Source of the DNA: Flavobacterium defluvii
GTDB lineage: Bacteria > Bacteroidota > Bacteroidia > Flavobacteriales > Flavobacteriaceae
Direction of reading: 5' to 3'
Assembly: GCF_900129555.1 (NCBI RefSeq)
Contig: NZ_FQWC01000001.1
Location: forward strand, 124,001-188,000
Length of the DNA: 64,000 nucleotides
The notes beneath the pieces were generated by a model, which was given only the letters and a program-made list of their open reading frames with translations, ran no database searches and had not been told where the DNA came from. Positions 36,262-45,462 of the stretch are shown piece by piece (the stretch's first letter is position 1; the number at the start of each line of letters is the position of its first letter). Made by a program: the position numbers and the translations under genes.

Positions 36262-37019
36262 TATTGAGAGGCCTTCACTTTTTTAAATTCAGCATTTTTG
36301 TTGATTAGAAAATCTATCAACTCAAATTTCTGATCTTCATTAAGATGTCTTTTTGATTCAGGATCATTCGAACAATACATCAAAAACAAATCAACTTCAT
36401 CTTTTTGTAAACCTAAAGTTTTAGTAAAAAAATCAGGTTTAAAATTTGCTTTTGAATATTCTACAAAAGCAATATCCGAGATTTCTTCTTCTTTTACTTC
36501 GTCATTTTTCGAAAGAAGTTTTTTAACATCTTTAAAAATTCGAACAAAATCCATTCCGTATTTAATGGTCTGATCAGAATACATTACTGTATTTTTTGCT
36601 GTAGACTGCCTGTCATCTTCAAACTGCATATCAACGTATTGCTGTGTATTGCTGTCTAATGATTTTACTTTTAAATCTTTTCGAACTACAACTTCTTTCA
36701 ATTCATTGCTAACGAGTTCTAAAGGCACAGAAAAAAGTATCTGAGAGCAATCTTTTTCTGTCAGGACAATTTTTTTCGCCTGAAATGCCAATCCGGTAAA
36801 AAGCAGTGTATCTTTCGGCTTTGCCAAAATATCAAACAATCCGCCCGGACCAATAAAAGTTCTGGATTTGGCATTAACATTCAAAACATAACCACTTTCA
36901 ATGTTAAGTGATTTGTTTGTAACCTGACCGTGCAGCGGCTTTCTTATATCATTTTGTCCAAGTACAATTTGACAAAATAAGCAAACAACGAATATTACTA
37001 GTTTATTTTTCATTTTCAA
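36261..37019 (-). CDS. Carboxypeptidase-regulatory-like protein, copy 3
   Basis: This 252-residue secreted protein has a signal peptide (about residues 1-21, VLGQ) and an N-terminal beta-sandwich of the CarboxypepD_reg-like type (about 25-110), with LFDILAKPKDTLLFTGLAFQ, ending ELKEVVVRKD. That last motif normally joins such domains to TonB-dependent receptors, but no receptor follows. The C-terminal part is helical and differs from the two neighbours. It overlaps the upstream copy by 17 bp. Confidence 0.75.
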   Translation of the reverse strand: MKMKNKLVIFVVCLFCQIVLGQNDIRKPLHGQVTNKSLNIESGYVLNVNAKSRTFIGPGGLFDILAKPKDTLLFTGLAFQAKKIVLTEKDCSQILFSVPLELVSNELKEVVVRKDLKVKSLDSNTQQYVDMQFEDDRQSTAKNTVMYSDQTIKYGMDFVRIFKDVKKLLSKNDEVKEEEISDIAFVEYSKANFKPDFFTKTLGLQKDEVDLFLMYCSNDPESKRHLNEDQKFELIDFLINKNAEFKKVKASQ

Positions 37020-37737
37020 GAATTATTAGATATTTTCGAGCTAACTCCGTTATTAAAAACATACTCATTGTTTTATTCTTTGTATTCAAAGATACGGCAA
37101 ATTCGGCATCATCCACACAATATAATTGAAATCCTTTAATATCGTCTACCGGAATTTTTAATCTTTCGGTATAATAATTCTCATCAAAAAGATATTCAAT
37201 TTTTCTAAAAAGCATCTCTTTCTTTTCTACATTTACTTCTTTTTTCAACATTTTTGTACGTCCCGAAATTGCATTTAAAAGTTTATCTACTGATGTTGAA
37301 GTTGCTGTATAAACTTTTCTTTCGGCAGGCGTGTATGTTTTTTGTCCACGCGGAACAATCCCTAAATTTTCAGCCGTAATTCCGTAATTATCATTTACAA
37401 CCACCTCTTTCAGTTCAATTTCTTTTGCCGTCATTTTAATAACAAGCAGACTTAAATTTAAATCCTCTGAAGAAATTCTGCGTTTAAGAGGCTCCAAATT
37501 TACTGATGAAAAAACCAAAACATCACCTTCTTTTACTGCAATAGAAAATCTTCCATCAGCATCAGAAATTGTAGAAACTTGTGTTGTATTGTTAATAATA
37601 TTGACTCCATCGACTGAGGTAGATTTTTCAAAAATCTGTCCCAAAATTTCTTTAGAAGGGTTGTTTTGGCCAAAACCAATCTGGACAAAAAATAAAATTA
37701 AAATGATATGTAGCGTATTATTTAGCTTCACTGGCAA
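37003..37737 (-). CDS. Carboxypeptidase-regulatory-like protein, copy 2
   Basis: This 244-residue secreted protein has a signal peptide (about residues 1-23, IGFGQ), a CarboxypepD_reg-like sandwich (SDADGRFSIAVKEGDVLVFSS) and the ELKEVVVND linker. The C-terminal part (VPRGQKTYTPAERKVYTA, then SGRTKMLKKEVNVEKKE) is shared almost motif for motif with copy 1 upstream, so the pair are tandem paralogues. It overlaps copy 1 by 20 bp. The function is unknown. Confidence 0.78.
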   Translation of the reverse strand: MPVKLNNTLHIILILFFVQIGFGQNNPSKEILGQIFEKSTSVDGVNIINNTTQVSTISDADGRFSIAVKEGDVLVFSSVNLEPLKRRISSEDLNLSLLVIKMTAKEIELKEVVVNDNYGITAENLGIVPRGQKTYTPAERKVYTATSTSVDKLLNAISGRTKMLKKEVNVEKKEMLFRKIEYLFDENYYTERLKIPVDDIKGFQLYCVDDAEFAVSLNTKNKTMSMFLITELARKYLIILENEK

Positions 37738-38485
37738 TTATTTCTTTATACTTTACAGCTAATTCTCCCAATAAAAATTCGGTCGAAGTTTTATTTTTAG
37801 AATTTAAAATATTGGTGAATTGTTTATTTTCGACGGCATAATATTCAAACCCTTTAACATGTTCGGCCGGAATTTTTAACCTGTCAATAAAATGCTCAAG
37901 AGTAAACATTTTTTCTAAAAGTTTCATAAAAAACTCCTTTTTCTCTACTTCTACCTCTTTTTTGAGCATCGCAGTTCGTCCTGAAAAAAAGTTGAAAAGC
38001 GGATCAGCAGAAATAGATCCGCCTGCCATTCCTGTTGCACTTGCCGTAGCATCTAAAGCTGTAGCTGTGCGTAATTTTCTTTCAGCTTCTGTATATGATT
38101 TTTGTCCCGCCGGAACAATTCCTAAAGAAACTGCATTTATATTATCATATCGTTTCACTATAACTTCCTGTAATTGATGAATAACCAAATTCATTTTTAC
38201 GGTAAAATTCAAATCTGTAAAATTTTCGCAAGTCAATAAAACCCTGTTTTCTTTAAATTGAATTGAAGAAAAAACAAGAGTATCATCTGGTTTTGCCAAA
38301 ATCGAAAAAGCCCCGGAAGCATCTGTAGTTGTCATTACTTCGGTTTGAGAATTAACAACATATACTCCTTCCAAATCATGCGTATTGGCAGTAATTTTTC
38401 CATTGATAAGAACACGTTCCTGAGTTTGAGACCAGGAATTTTGGCTTATAACAGCTACTAAAAAACATACAATATTCTTTGTCAA
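37718..38485 (-). CDS. Carboxypeptidase-regulatory-like protein, copy 1
   Basis: This 255-residue secreted protein heads the run of four overlapping genes. It has a signal peptide (about residues 1-19, NSWSQ), a beta-sandwich (TDASGAFSILAKPDDTLVFSS), a QLQEVIVKR linker, and the C-terminal module VPAGQKSYTEAERKLRTATA with FFSGRTAMLKKEVEVEKKEFF that recurs in copy 2. A Gly/Ser/Ala-rich insert (about 147-163) is specific to this copy. It is divergent from pepE. Confidence 0.78.
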   Translation of the reverse strand: MTKNIVCFLVAVISQNSWSQTQERVLINGKITANTHDLEGVYVVNSQTEVMTTTDASGAFSILAKPDDTLVFSSIQFKENRVLLTCENFTDLNFTVKMNLVIHQLQEVIVKRYDNINAVSLGIVPAGQKSYTEAERKLRTATALDATASATGMAGGSISADPLFNFFSGRTAMLKKEVEVEKKEFFMKLLEKMFTLEHFIDRLKIPAEHVKGFEYYAVENKQFTNILNSKNKTSTEFLLGELAVKYKEIIASEAK

Positions 38486-38649
38486 GACGAAAAATTTAGG
38501 AAATTATTAAAAAGGTAAAAATATCCTAATGTCATCCAAATTTAATATTAAGGAGTTGGTAAAAATATGTTAATTAAACTCCAATTTGTCAATTACTTTG
38601 CAGACTCTTTTTTTAATATCTTTAACGAATTGAAATTGAGTTTAAAATT

Positions 38650-39357
38650 ATGAAAAGCATTATCATCGCCAGCACATCTACACTGCACGGCGGCAGTTAT
38701 TTAGAATATTTATTGCCCACTTTAGAAGTACATTTTAAAAATTGTAAAACTGTTTTATTTATTCCGTATGCACGTCCTGGCGGAATTTCGCATGAAGAAT
38801 ATACCCAAAAAGCAGCTGAGGCTTTTGCCTCAATAAATATTACACTTCAAGGGATTCATGAATTTGAAAGTCCTGAAAAAGCTATACAAAATGCGGAAGG
38901 TTTTTTTACCGGTGGCGGAAATACATTCTTGCTTGTAACGCAATTATATAGAAACAACATCATGCAATTGCTCTCAGAAAAAGTTAAAAACGGAACTCCA
39001 TATTTAGGTACAAGTGCCGGAAGTAATATTTGCGGTTTATCAATGCAGACAACCAACGACATGCCAATTATTTACCCCCCAAGTTTTCAAACTCTGGGAT
39101 TAATTCCGTTTAATTTAAATCCGCATTATTTGGATCCTGATGTAAATTCACAACATATGGGAGAAACACGCGAAACCAGAATTAAGGAATTTCATGCTTT
39201 TAATACAATTCCGGTTTTAGGCTTAAGAGAAGGAAGCTGGCTTGAAGTAAAAGGAAATAAGGTAGTTCTAAAAGGTGCTTTGAAAGCTAGACTTTTTAAA
39301 CAAAACCAAACTCCGGAAGAATTGGAACCAGAAAGTGACTTAAGTGATTTAAAATAG
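38650..39357 (+). CDS. pepE: Dipeptidase E (peptidase S51)
   Basis: PepE is a cytoplasmic serine peptidase that hydrolyses dipeptides with N-terminal aspartate. The 235-residue length matches. The nucleophile elbow GTSAGSN places the catalytic serine at residue 122 (Ser120 in the E. coli family enzyme). The NPHYLDP segment supplies the catalytic-histidine region, and FFTGGGNTF is the conserved glycine loop. It is divergent from the paralogous surface genes and followed by a terminator shared with the tRNA. Confidence 0.93.
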   Translation: MKSIIIASTSTLHGGSYLEYLLPTLEVHFKNCKTVLFIPYARPGGISHEEYTQKAAEAFASINITLQGIHEFESPEKAIQNAEGFFTGGGNTFLLVTQLYRNNIMQLLSEKVKNGTPYLGTSAGSNICGLSMQTTNDMPIIYPPSFQTLGLIPFNLNPHYLDPDVNSQHMGETRETRIKEFHAFNTIPVLGLREGSWLEVKGNKVVLKGALKARLFKQNQTPEELEPESDLSDLK

Positions 39358-39447
39358 TTTTCTTTTACCATATAAGTTATATAAGTCATTTAAAATAATG
39401 CTTAACAAAAATCTTTACTTATATAACTTAGAAAGTAACAAAAACAA

Positions 39448-39476
39448 AAAAGCCTCAAACAATGTTTGAGGCTTTT
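39448..39476. terminator. Terminator shared by pepE and tRNA-Gly copy 2
   Basis: Arms 39448-39460 and 39464-39476 form a perfect 13-bp stem with a 3-nt loop, flanked by A and T runs. It sits just after the tRNA end on the minus strand. Confidence 0.88.
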
Positions 39477-39480
39477 GAAG

Positions 39481-39553
<73 letters not shown>

Positions 39554-39565
39554 ATTAACAGGGTG

Positions 39566-39573
39566 CAAATATA
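39566..39573 (-). promoter_or_regulatory. -7 box of tRNA-Gly downstream copy
   Basis: The minus strand reads TATATTTG, 12 bp before the tRNA 5' end. A TTTG lies 23 bp further upstream (39600-39597), so a full -33/-7 promoter is present. Confidence 0.65.
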
Positions 39574-39626
39574 AATAATTTTATTATTTTAAAAAACAAA
39601 AATCAAAAAATTATTTAAGTTTGATA

Positions 39627-39658
39627 AAAAAACCGAAACGATAAAGCTCCGGTTTTTT
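39627..39658 (-). terminator. Terminator between the two tRNA-Gly genes
   Basis: Arms 39627-39635 and 39650-39658 give a 9-bp stem with T-runs, just after the upstream tRNA. Each tRNA is therefore a separate transcription unit. Confidence 0.8.
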
Positions 39659-39660
39659 AG

Positions 39661-39733
<73 letters not shown>

Positions 39734-39743
39734 ATTGCTGGTG

Positions 39744-39751
39744 CAAATATA
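39744..39751 (-). promoter_or_regulatory. -7 box of tRNA-Gly upstream copy
   Basis: The minus strand reads TATATTTG, 10 bp before the tRNA 5' end, in nearly the same context (TTTGCACC) as the other copy. A TTTTG lies 16 bp upstream. Confidence 0.65.
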
Positions 39752-39779
39752 AAAAGAAAGTTAAGTTCAAAACAAGCTT

Positions 39780-40292
39780 TTTGGCAAAAAAAATTAATTA
39801 AAATTGACATTTTCTTATAACACATTTAAAATTAAAAAGTTATAAAATCAATTATTTTTAAAAAAACATAACCATAATTATAGAAATCCTATCAAAAGTA
39901 ATACATATGGTTCGACAAGATGCTGTTGGAATTGTAAAACAACCAAAAGCTGCGTGATAGAGGAAGTTCTTCGAAACAACACACTAATTATGTTTATATA
40001 ATAATGAAGAATTAACAGGAATTATTTCGTTATTCAATAAAATCAATCCTATATTTGCCGAGCGAAAATCAAACTCAAATTCAATTGATATAATATTGAA
40101 AATCATAAAAAAAAAGATTTGATAAAGCTTTGGACAAACATTGTAAATCCTACACCAATGCAAAACAAAGTCAATGGAATTTAATTTGATTTAGCTAAAA
40201 CAGCCTCATTGGCTTTTACAAAAAAATGAGATACCAGCCCCAAGGTGAACCATTTGATATTAAAGCATTATTTAATGTTTAAAATTTACAGA
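39780..40292. other. Unexplained AT-rich gap with possible coding remnants
   Basis: No intact gene is visible in about 510 bp. Two short in-frame stretches look somewhat coding, one beginning at the ATG at 39907 (VRQDAVGIVKQPKAA then stop) and one before 40280 (RYQPQGEPFDIKALFNV then stop), but I cannot name a source. A TATATTTG box at 40050-40057 could drive the downstream transpeptidase gene with a long leader. Confidence 0.4.
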
Positions 40293-41876
40293 ATGAAGAA
40301 ACTTTACTTTTTTTTATTGGTATGCATTTTAATTAGCTGCAAAAAAGAAGCTCCTAAACCAGCTCCCGTTACCATAAAAAAAGCTCCGGCAATTATACTT
40401 ACTGATGAACGAACAGTAGATGTCGACACAGCAGTTTTGAGTACCTTTAAAAGTGAGACCCTGAAGCAATTTTATGCTTCGTCTCAAAACAAAACCGTTT
40501 GGGGAAATCTAAAAAAGAGACAATATGTAATCTCACAATTAGAAAAATCAGAAGAATTAGGTTTAAATCCGGAAGATTATAAAACTTCGCAGCTTAAGAA
40601 ATTAGAAAACAGAATTAGCAAATTGAATGATGCTGATTTAGCTACTTATGACATTCTGCTGACTTATAATTTTGAGAAATATCTGGAACATTTATATAAA
40701 GGAAAACTGGATCCTAAAAAATTATATACCGATTGGGATTTAGAGGAAAAAACTTTTGATGTAAATAATGTTTTAATTAAGGCTTTTAATAAAAACAAAT
40801 TAGATAGTATAGTTGATAATATTCAGCCAAAATCTATCACATATAAACAATTATTAAAATCGCTTGAAATCATCAATTCTTTTCCAGACGAAGATATTCA
40901 AACTATTGAATCTTTAAAGAAAATTACTTTAAACGACACAAACAATGCTGTAATTAACATCAAAAAGAAACTTTTGTTCTGGAAAGATATGTCCGGAAAA
41001 GACAGCCTTACCAATAAATACGATCAAAAAACTTTTGAAGCCGTTAAAAAATTTCAGGAAAGACATGGTTTAGCTGATGACGGCGTTATTGGTCCCGGAA
41101 CAATCAGTGCATTAAATTATTCTAAAGAAAGAAGAAAACAGCAGATTATTGCCAATCTGGAACGCTGGAGATGGTATCCTGCCGAATTTGCTGAAAACTA
41201 TTTTATTATTAATATTCCTGACTACAGCCTAAAAGTTGTTGAAAATCAAGACACAACGTTGGTTAGAAATATTGTAGTAGGAACAAGTAAAAGAAAAACT
41301 CCTATTATTACATCGGTTTTAAAAACGGTGGTTTTTAACCCAACATGGACGGTTCCCCCAACTATTTTAAAAGAAGATGTAGTTCCGGCCATGAAACGTA
41401 ACCGAAATTATTTAGCCAAGAAAAATATAACGATTTACGACACATCAGGAAATGTTGTAGACCCGCATGCCTGGAACGAAAACAAACCTAATAATTACAG
41501 ATATGTCCAAAGTCCGGGCTATAATAATTCATTGGGTTTAATGAAAATCTTATTTCCAAATCATCACAGCGTTTATCTGCATGACACCAACCACCGAAAT
41601 TATTTTGAGCGAAGCAATCGTTCTTTAAGTTCCGGTTGTGTTCGTGTAGAAAATCCGCTGGAATTAGCAGAACATATTCTGGATGATCCTGAAAGGTTTT
41701 CAAAAGAAAAAATCGATACCATAATTGCTTCTAAAAAAACAATGAGTTTTAAAATCACCAAAAAGTACGCTTTGTATCAATGGTACTGGACAGCCTGGAG
41801 CAAAAAAAATCAGCTCATTTTCAGAGCTGATATTTATAATCTTGATTCAGATTTGTATGCCAGATTAAGAGATTAA
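40293..41876 (+). CDS. L,D-transpeptidase lipoprotein with peptidoglycan-binding domain
   Basis: This 527-residue periplasmic enzyme is predicted to make 3-3 peptidoglycan cross-links or attach proteins. It has a lipobox (CILISC, Cys near residue 14), a large N-terminal scaffold domain, a PG-binding-1 domain (KKFQERHGLADDGVIGPGTISAL), and a YkuD catalytic domain with H-x-SSGCVRV placing the nucleophile at Cys449. This order resembles YcbB/LdtD. The start is set at 40293 because MKKLYFFLLVCILISC is the signal peptide. The longer frame from 40245 adds 16 residues without support. Confidence 0.9.
   Translation: MKKLYFFLLVCILISCKKEAPKPAPVTIKKAPAIILTDERTVDVDTAVLSTFKSETLKQFYASSQNKTVWGNLKKRQYVISQLEKSEELGLNPEDYKTSQLKKLENRISKLNDADLATYDILLTYNFEKYLEHLYKGKLDPKKLYTDWDLEEKTFDVNNVLIKAFNKNKLDSIVDNIQPKSITYKQLLKSLEIINSFPDEDIQTIESLKKITLNDTNNAVINIKKKLLFWKDMSGKDSLTNKYDQKTFEAVKKFQERHGLADDGVIGPGTISALNYSKERRKQQIIANLERWRWYPAEFAENYFIINIPDYSLKVVENQDTTLVRNIVVGTSKRKTPIITSVLKTVVFNPTWTVPPTILKEDVVPAMKRNRNYLAKKNITIYDTSGNVVDPHAWNENKPNNYRYVQSPGYNNSLGLMKILFPNHHSVYLHDTNHRNYFERSNRSLSSGCVRVENPLELAEHILDDPERFSKEKIDTIIASKKTMSFKITKKYALYQWYWTAWSKKNQLIFRADIYNLDSDLYARLRD
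41802..41831 (-). terminator. Terminator embedded in the L,D-transpeptidase coding region
   Basis: On the minus strand the 8-bp stem ATCAGCTC/GAGCTGAT (41831-41824 with 41816-41809) with a 7-nt loop is followed by eight T residues. It lies 34 bp past the stop of the convergent gene and inside the last codons of the plus-strand gene. Confidence 0.7.
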
Positions 41877-42590
41877 CTTCTCCTCCATCGTAAAACTTCT
41901 TGATGGATGGTAGATATACAAACATGATTTATCTTTTATTACCTGAATGATTTCATTTGTCAATTCAACCGGCACTGCAGGGCATCCCTGGCTTCTGCCT
42001 AATCTTTTATGATCTCTAATGAATGATTCAGACACATAATCTGCACCATGCATAACTACTCCTCTTTCACGTGCATTATCGTTAAGACCTCTTTCAAGAC
42101 CGTCTAAACGTAATGAAGCTCCGTGTTTACCTTGATAGATTTCGCCGGTTGCATAAAAACCTAAGCTGCTTTTAAATGAAGAGTTTAAGTTTGAAAATGT
42201 TGTAGCAAATTCTTCTCCGGTATTTCTTCCGTGAGCAACTAAAGAGTTAAATAACACTTTGTTAGTAGTCATATCAATTACCCAAAGACGTTTGGTGTTT
42301 GATGAAAGACTAAAATCAATTAATGTTAGAATGTTTTTTTGGATAATCCCTCTTTCTTTCAAAAGATAAAATCCTTTCACAGCTTCAGTAAAAGTCTTAA
42401 GTTCAGGAAGTTTAAAATTGTTCGAATCTAATGTACTATAAACATTAGCAATTTTCGCATCAACAGAAAGATTTGTTTCAACTTTTGCAATGTTTTTAGT
42501 TGTTACAGATTTTAATTCGGAGGTGTTTTTTGAATCTTTACCAAAAGACAATAGAAAAAACACAAGCAGCGGATAAATTTTGTAAATCAT
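41865..42590 (-). CDS. Murein L,D-transpeptidase catalytic-domain family protein
   Basis: This 241-residue secreted protein has a signal peptide (about residues 1-17) and a YkuD-like domain of the murein L,D-transpeptidase catalytic family. The conserved residues are His181 (VVMHGADYV), Ser200 and Cys203 in GRSQGCPAVP. It is separate in sequence from the neighbouring LdtD-like enzyme. Their 3' ends overlap by 12 bp in convergent orientation. A TACTTTTG -7 box on the minus strand at 42634-42627 precedes it. Confidence 0.87.
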   Translation of the reverse strand: MIYKIYPLLVFFLLSFGKDSKNTSELKSVTTKNIAKVETNLSVDAKIANVYSTLDSNNFKLPELKTFTEAVKGFYLLKERGIIQKNILTLIDFSLSSNTKRLWVIDMTTNKVLFNSLVAHGRNTGEEFATTFSNLNSSFKSSLGFYATGEIYQGKHGASLRLDGLERGLNDNARERGVVMHGADYVSESFIRDHKRLGRSQGCPAVPVELTNEIIQVIKDKSCLYIYHPSRSFTMEEKLIS

Positions 42591-42891
42591 TGAATTTCTT
42601 TAGGTTAATAATAAATTTGGGTAAGGCAAAAGTATAAATTTTTGAAAAGCCTCAAAATAAATCCCTGTAAATCAGGCTTTTTTTGTTTAAAATTTAACAT
42701 TATTAACATAAATCTGATGTTTCTGTAAGATTTTTTCTCACTCAAAAAATCATAACGTTTCACCCTTTTTTCTTAAAAAAAGCAAAACAAAATGGAAATT
42801 TTGAAACAAAAACTGTAACAAGTAGAAGAAAATCATGTCTATTATTTCTAAATTAAAGTACTTTTACATTCATTTTTCGATCAATTTTTCC
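42591..42891. other. Divergent gap between transpeptidase and DUF5916 genes
   Basis: This gap of about 300 bp has a minus-strand -7 box (TACTTTTG, 42634-42627) for the transpeptidase gene. A weak hairpin (AAAAGCCT at 42645-42652 with AGGCTTTT at 42674-42681) followed by T residues is also present. No ORF is seen. Confidence 0.5.
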
Positions 42892-45321
42892 ATGAAAAAA
42901 CTTGTTTTTCTAACGTTTCTATTATTTAATTTTTTGTGTTTCAGTCAAAAAAAAGCATTACAGGCGAAATCTATTTCGCAAAATATTTCTATTGACGGAA
43001 AACTGGATGAAACTGCGTGGGAGAATGCCTCAATAGCTTCAGATTTTATCACTCTTGAACCAGACAATGGAAAGGCTGAACCAAGCGACAAAAAAACAAG
43101 TGTCAGGGTTTTGTATGATAATGATGCCATATATATAGGTGCCATGATGTATGATAATGAGCCTAATAAAATTTTAAAGGAAATTTCTCAGCGTGATAAT
43201 TTTGGAACGGCTGATCTTTTTGGCGTTTTTATTAATGGTTTTAATGACGGCCAGCAGGATTTTATGTTTTATGTTTCGGCGGCTGATGTTCAGGGAGATT
43301 GTATTATGACAGATGCTAATGGTGAAGATTATTCATGGGATGCCGTTTGGATCAGCAAAGCCGCCATTACCGAAAATGGATGGGTTGCCGAAATAAAAAT
43401 TCCATATTCGGCGTTGCGATTTTCTCAGGAAAACAAACAAACCTGGGGAATTAATTTTTTTAGAGAAGTAAAACGTACGCGTTATAAATATACATGGAAC
43501 TTCGTCGATAAAAAAATTGGAACTTTTACCCAGCAAGCCGGAATTCTAGAAGGAATTGAAAATATAAAACCACCTACCCGATTGTTTTTTATGCCTTATG
43601 CTTCTTACTATTTAAATGCAGCAAACGAACAAAAAACATATGGAACTGTAAAAGGCGGAATGGATATTAAATACGGAATTACTGATGCTTTTACGGTTGA
43701 TGCGATTTTAATTCCTGATTTTGGACAGACAAAATACGACGACCAGATTTTAAATTTGGGACCATTTGAACAGCAGTTTAATGAAAACAGAGCCTTTTTT
43801 ACCGAAGGAACTGATTTATTCAATAAAGGTAATATGTTTTATTCGAGAAGAATTGGCGGAAAACCTTCTGTTGAACCGGATTTAAAAGACAATGAAGAAG
43901 TTATCGAAACAGTGCAAAACGTTAATCTGATAAATGCATTAAAACTTTCTGGAAGAACTAAAAATGGTTTGGGAGTTGGAATTTTAAACGCCGTTACCGA
44001 AAAAACTTTTGCTACCATAAAAGATACAATTTCCGGCGCTACAAGACGTGAAGTTGTAGAACCACTTACAAACTATAATGTTTTGGTTCTGGATCAGCGT
44101 TTTAGAAAAAATTCATCGGTTACTTTTATCAATACAAATGTTACCAGAAACGGACATTACAAAGATGCCAACGTAACAGGTTTAGCCTGGGATTTAAATA
44201 CAAAAGCCAATACGTATAGTTTATTTGGTAATGTAAAATACAGCACAATCAATGATACCGAAGATACACATGGTATTTTCTCGACCGTAAGTTTTGCAGA
44301 AACCAGCGGCAAATACCGCTACAGCTTTGGTACTGATTTTGTTTCTAAAGATTTTGACCCTAACGATTTAGGAATTAATTTCTACACAAATTATTATAAT
44401 TTTTACGGAAATGCCAATTACCGTATTCTTAATCCAACGAAGCTTTTTAACAGCTTTAGAATCGATTATGAAATGTATTCTGAATTTAACAAAGACTCTG
44501 GAAAAGTTCAGGCAAACCGAATTGAAGCAAATCTAAATTTAAGTACCGTAAAAAACAATTATTATGGAGCTGGAATTTCGATTTCACCATTAGAATCTTA
44601 TGATTACTACGAACCAAGAGCAGAAAACCGATATGTAATTATTCCTCGAAAATTTGATATGTGGGCTAGCATTTCAACAAATTACAATCATAAATTCGCT
44701 ATAGACATAAACTCTTCATTATCAGTTGCCGATCAGCCCGGAAGAGCTGCTTATGGAGCAGATATTAGTCCGAGATACCGTTTTAGCGATAAACTTTTAT
44801 TAGTTTACAGTTTTAGTTTTCTGAAAAGAAATAATAACAAAGGATATATCGACAGTTATGATGATGACGATAACGAAAACACTCCTAAAACCGTTGTTTT
44901 TGCCAATCGCGATGTGATCACTTATGCCAATACGATTACCGGGAAATATGCTATTAACAGCACTATGACGCTTAATCTGGCTGTTCGTCAATATTGGTCT
45001 TCGGCAGAAAACAAAGACATTTTAAAACTTGAAGATGATGGAACTTTAGATCCGTATCCACAGTATACTGAGAATAAAAATTCAAGTTTTTATTCCTGGA
45101 ATGCCGATTTATCGTATTCATGGTGGTTTGCTCCTGGAAGCCAGATTTCTGCTTTGTACAGAAATAATGCTTCTAATTTTGAACGCATTATCGATAAAGA
45201 TTTCAAACATAATGTTACAAACTTATTAACCAACGATGCCTTAAATCATGTTTTTTCTATAAGTGTAAAATATTTTATCGACTACAACGCTGTCAAAAAT
45301 AAGATTCGAAAAAGAGCTTAG
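42892..45321 (+). CDS. DUF5916 outer-membrane protein with CBM9-like domain
   Basis: This secreted protein of 809 residues (from the chosen start) has a signal peptide (MKKLVFLTFLLFNFLCFSQ). A beta-sandwich similar to family 9 carbohydrate-binding modules covers about residues 25-220 (ISIDGKLDETAWENA, then WVAEIKIPYSALRF). It is followed by a long DUF5916 barrel-like region beginning about residue 225. The family is common in Bacteroidetes and of unknown function. The frame extends to 42835, but the extension precedes the signal peptide, so the ATG at 42892 is preferred. Confidence 0.85.
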   Translation: MKKLVFLTFLLFNFLCFSQKKALQAKSISQNISIDGKLDETAWENASIASDFITLEPDNGKAEPSDKKTSVRVLYDNDAIYIGAMMYDNEPNKILKEISQRDNFGTADLFGVFINGFNDGQQDFMFYVSAADVQGDCIMTDANGEDYSWDAVWISKAAITENGWVAEIKIPYSALRFSQENKQTWGINFFREVKRTRYKYTWNFVDKKIGTFTQQAGILEGIENIKPPTRLFFMPYASYYLNAANEQKTYGTVKGGMDIKYGITDAFTVDAILIPDFGQTKYDDQILNLGPFEQQFNENRAFFTEGTDLFNKGNMFYSRRIGGKPSVEPDLKDNEEVIETVQNVNLINALKLSGRTKNGLGVGILNAVTEKTFATIKDTISGATRREVVEPLTNYNVLVLDQRFRKNSSVTFINTNVTRNGHYKDANVTGLAWDLNTKANTYSLFGNVKYSTINDTEDTHGIFSTVSFAETSGKYRYSFGTDFVSKDFDPNDLGINFYTNYYNFYGNANYRILNPTKLFNSFRIDYEMYSEFNKDSGKVQANRIEANLNLSTVKNNYYGAGISISPLESYDYYEPRAENRYVIIPRKFDMWASISTNYNHKFAIDINSSLSVADQPGRAAYGADISPRYRFSDKLLLVYSFSFLKRNNNKGYIDSYDDDDNENTPKTVVFANRDVITYANTITGKYAINSTMTLNLAVRQYWSSAENKDILKLEDDGTLDPYPQYTENKNSSFYSWNADLSYSWWFAPGSQISALYRNNASNFERIIDKDFKHNVTNLLTNDALNHVFSISVKYFIDYNAVKNKIRKRA

Positions 45322-45437
45322 CGTGAATAAATTTTAAAAAATAAAGAGTAATATAATTAATTTAATATTTTTTGTTACACTTCGTTTTATTAAACATAAA
45401 TGTCATAAAGCTTTCTCTTCAAATTTTAGAAATGCCT

Positions 45438-45445
45438 TATCTTTG
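45438..45445 (+). promoter_or_regulatory. -7 box for gpmI
   Basis: TATCTTTG matches TAnnTTTG and lies 17 bp before the gpmI ATG. Confidence 0.6.
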
Positions 45446-45462
45446 TAGAAAACAAAAATGTA

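Noticed and set aside
40245..40292. Start of the L,D-transpeptidase at 40245
   Set aside because: A signal peptide and lipobox begin at 40293, and residues before it have no function.
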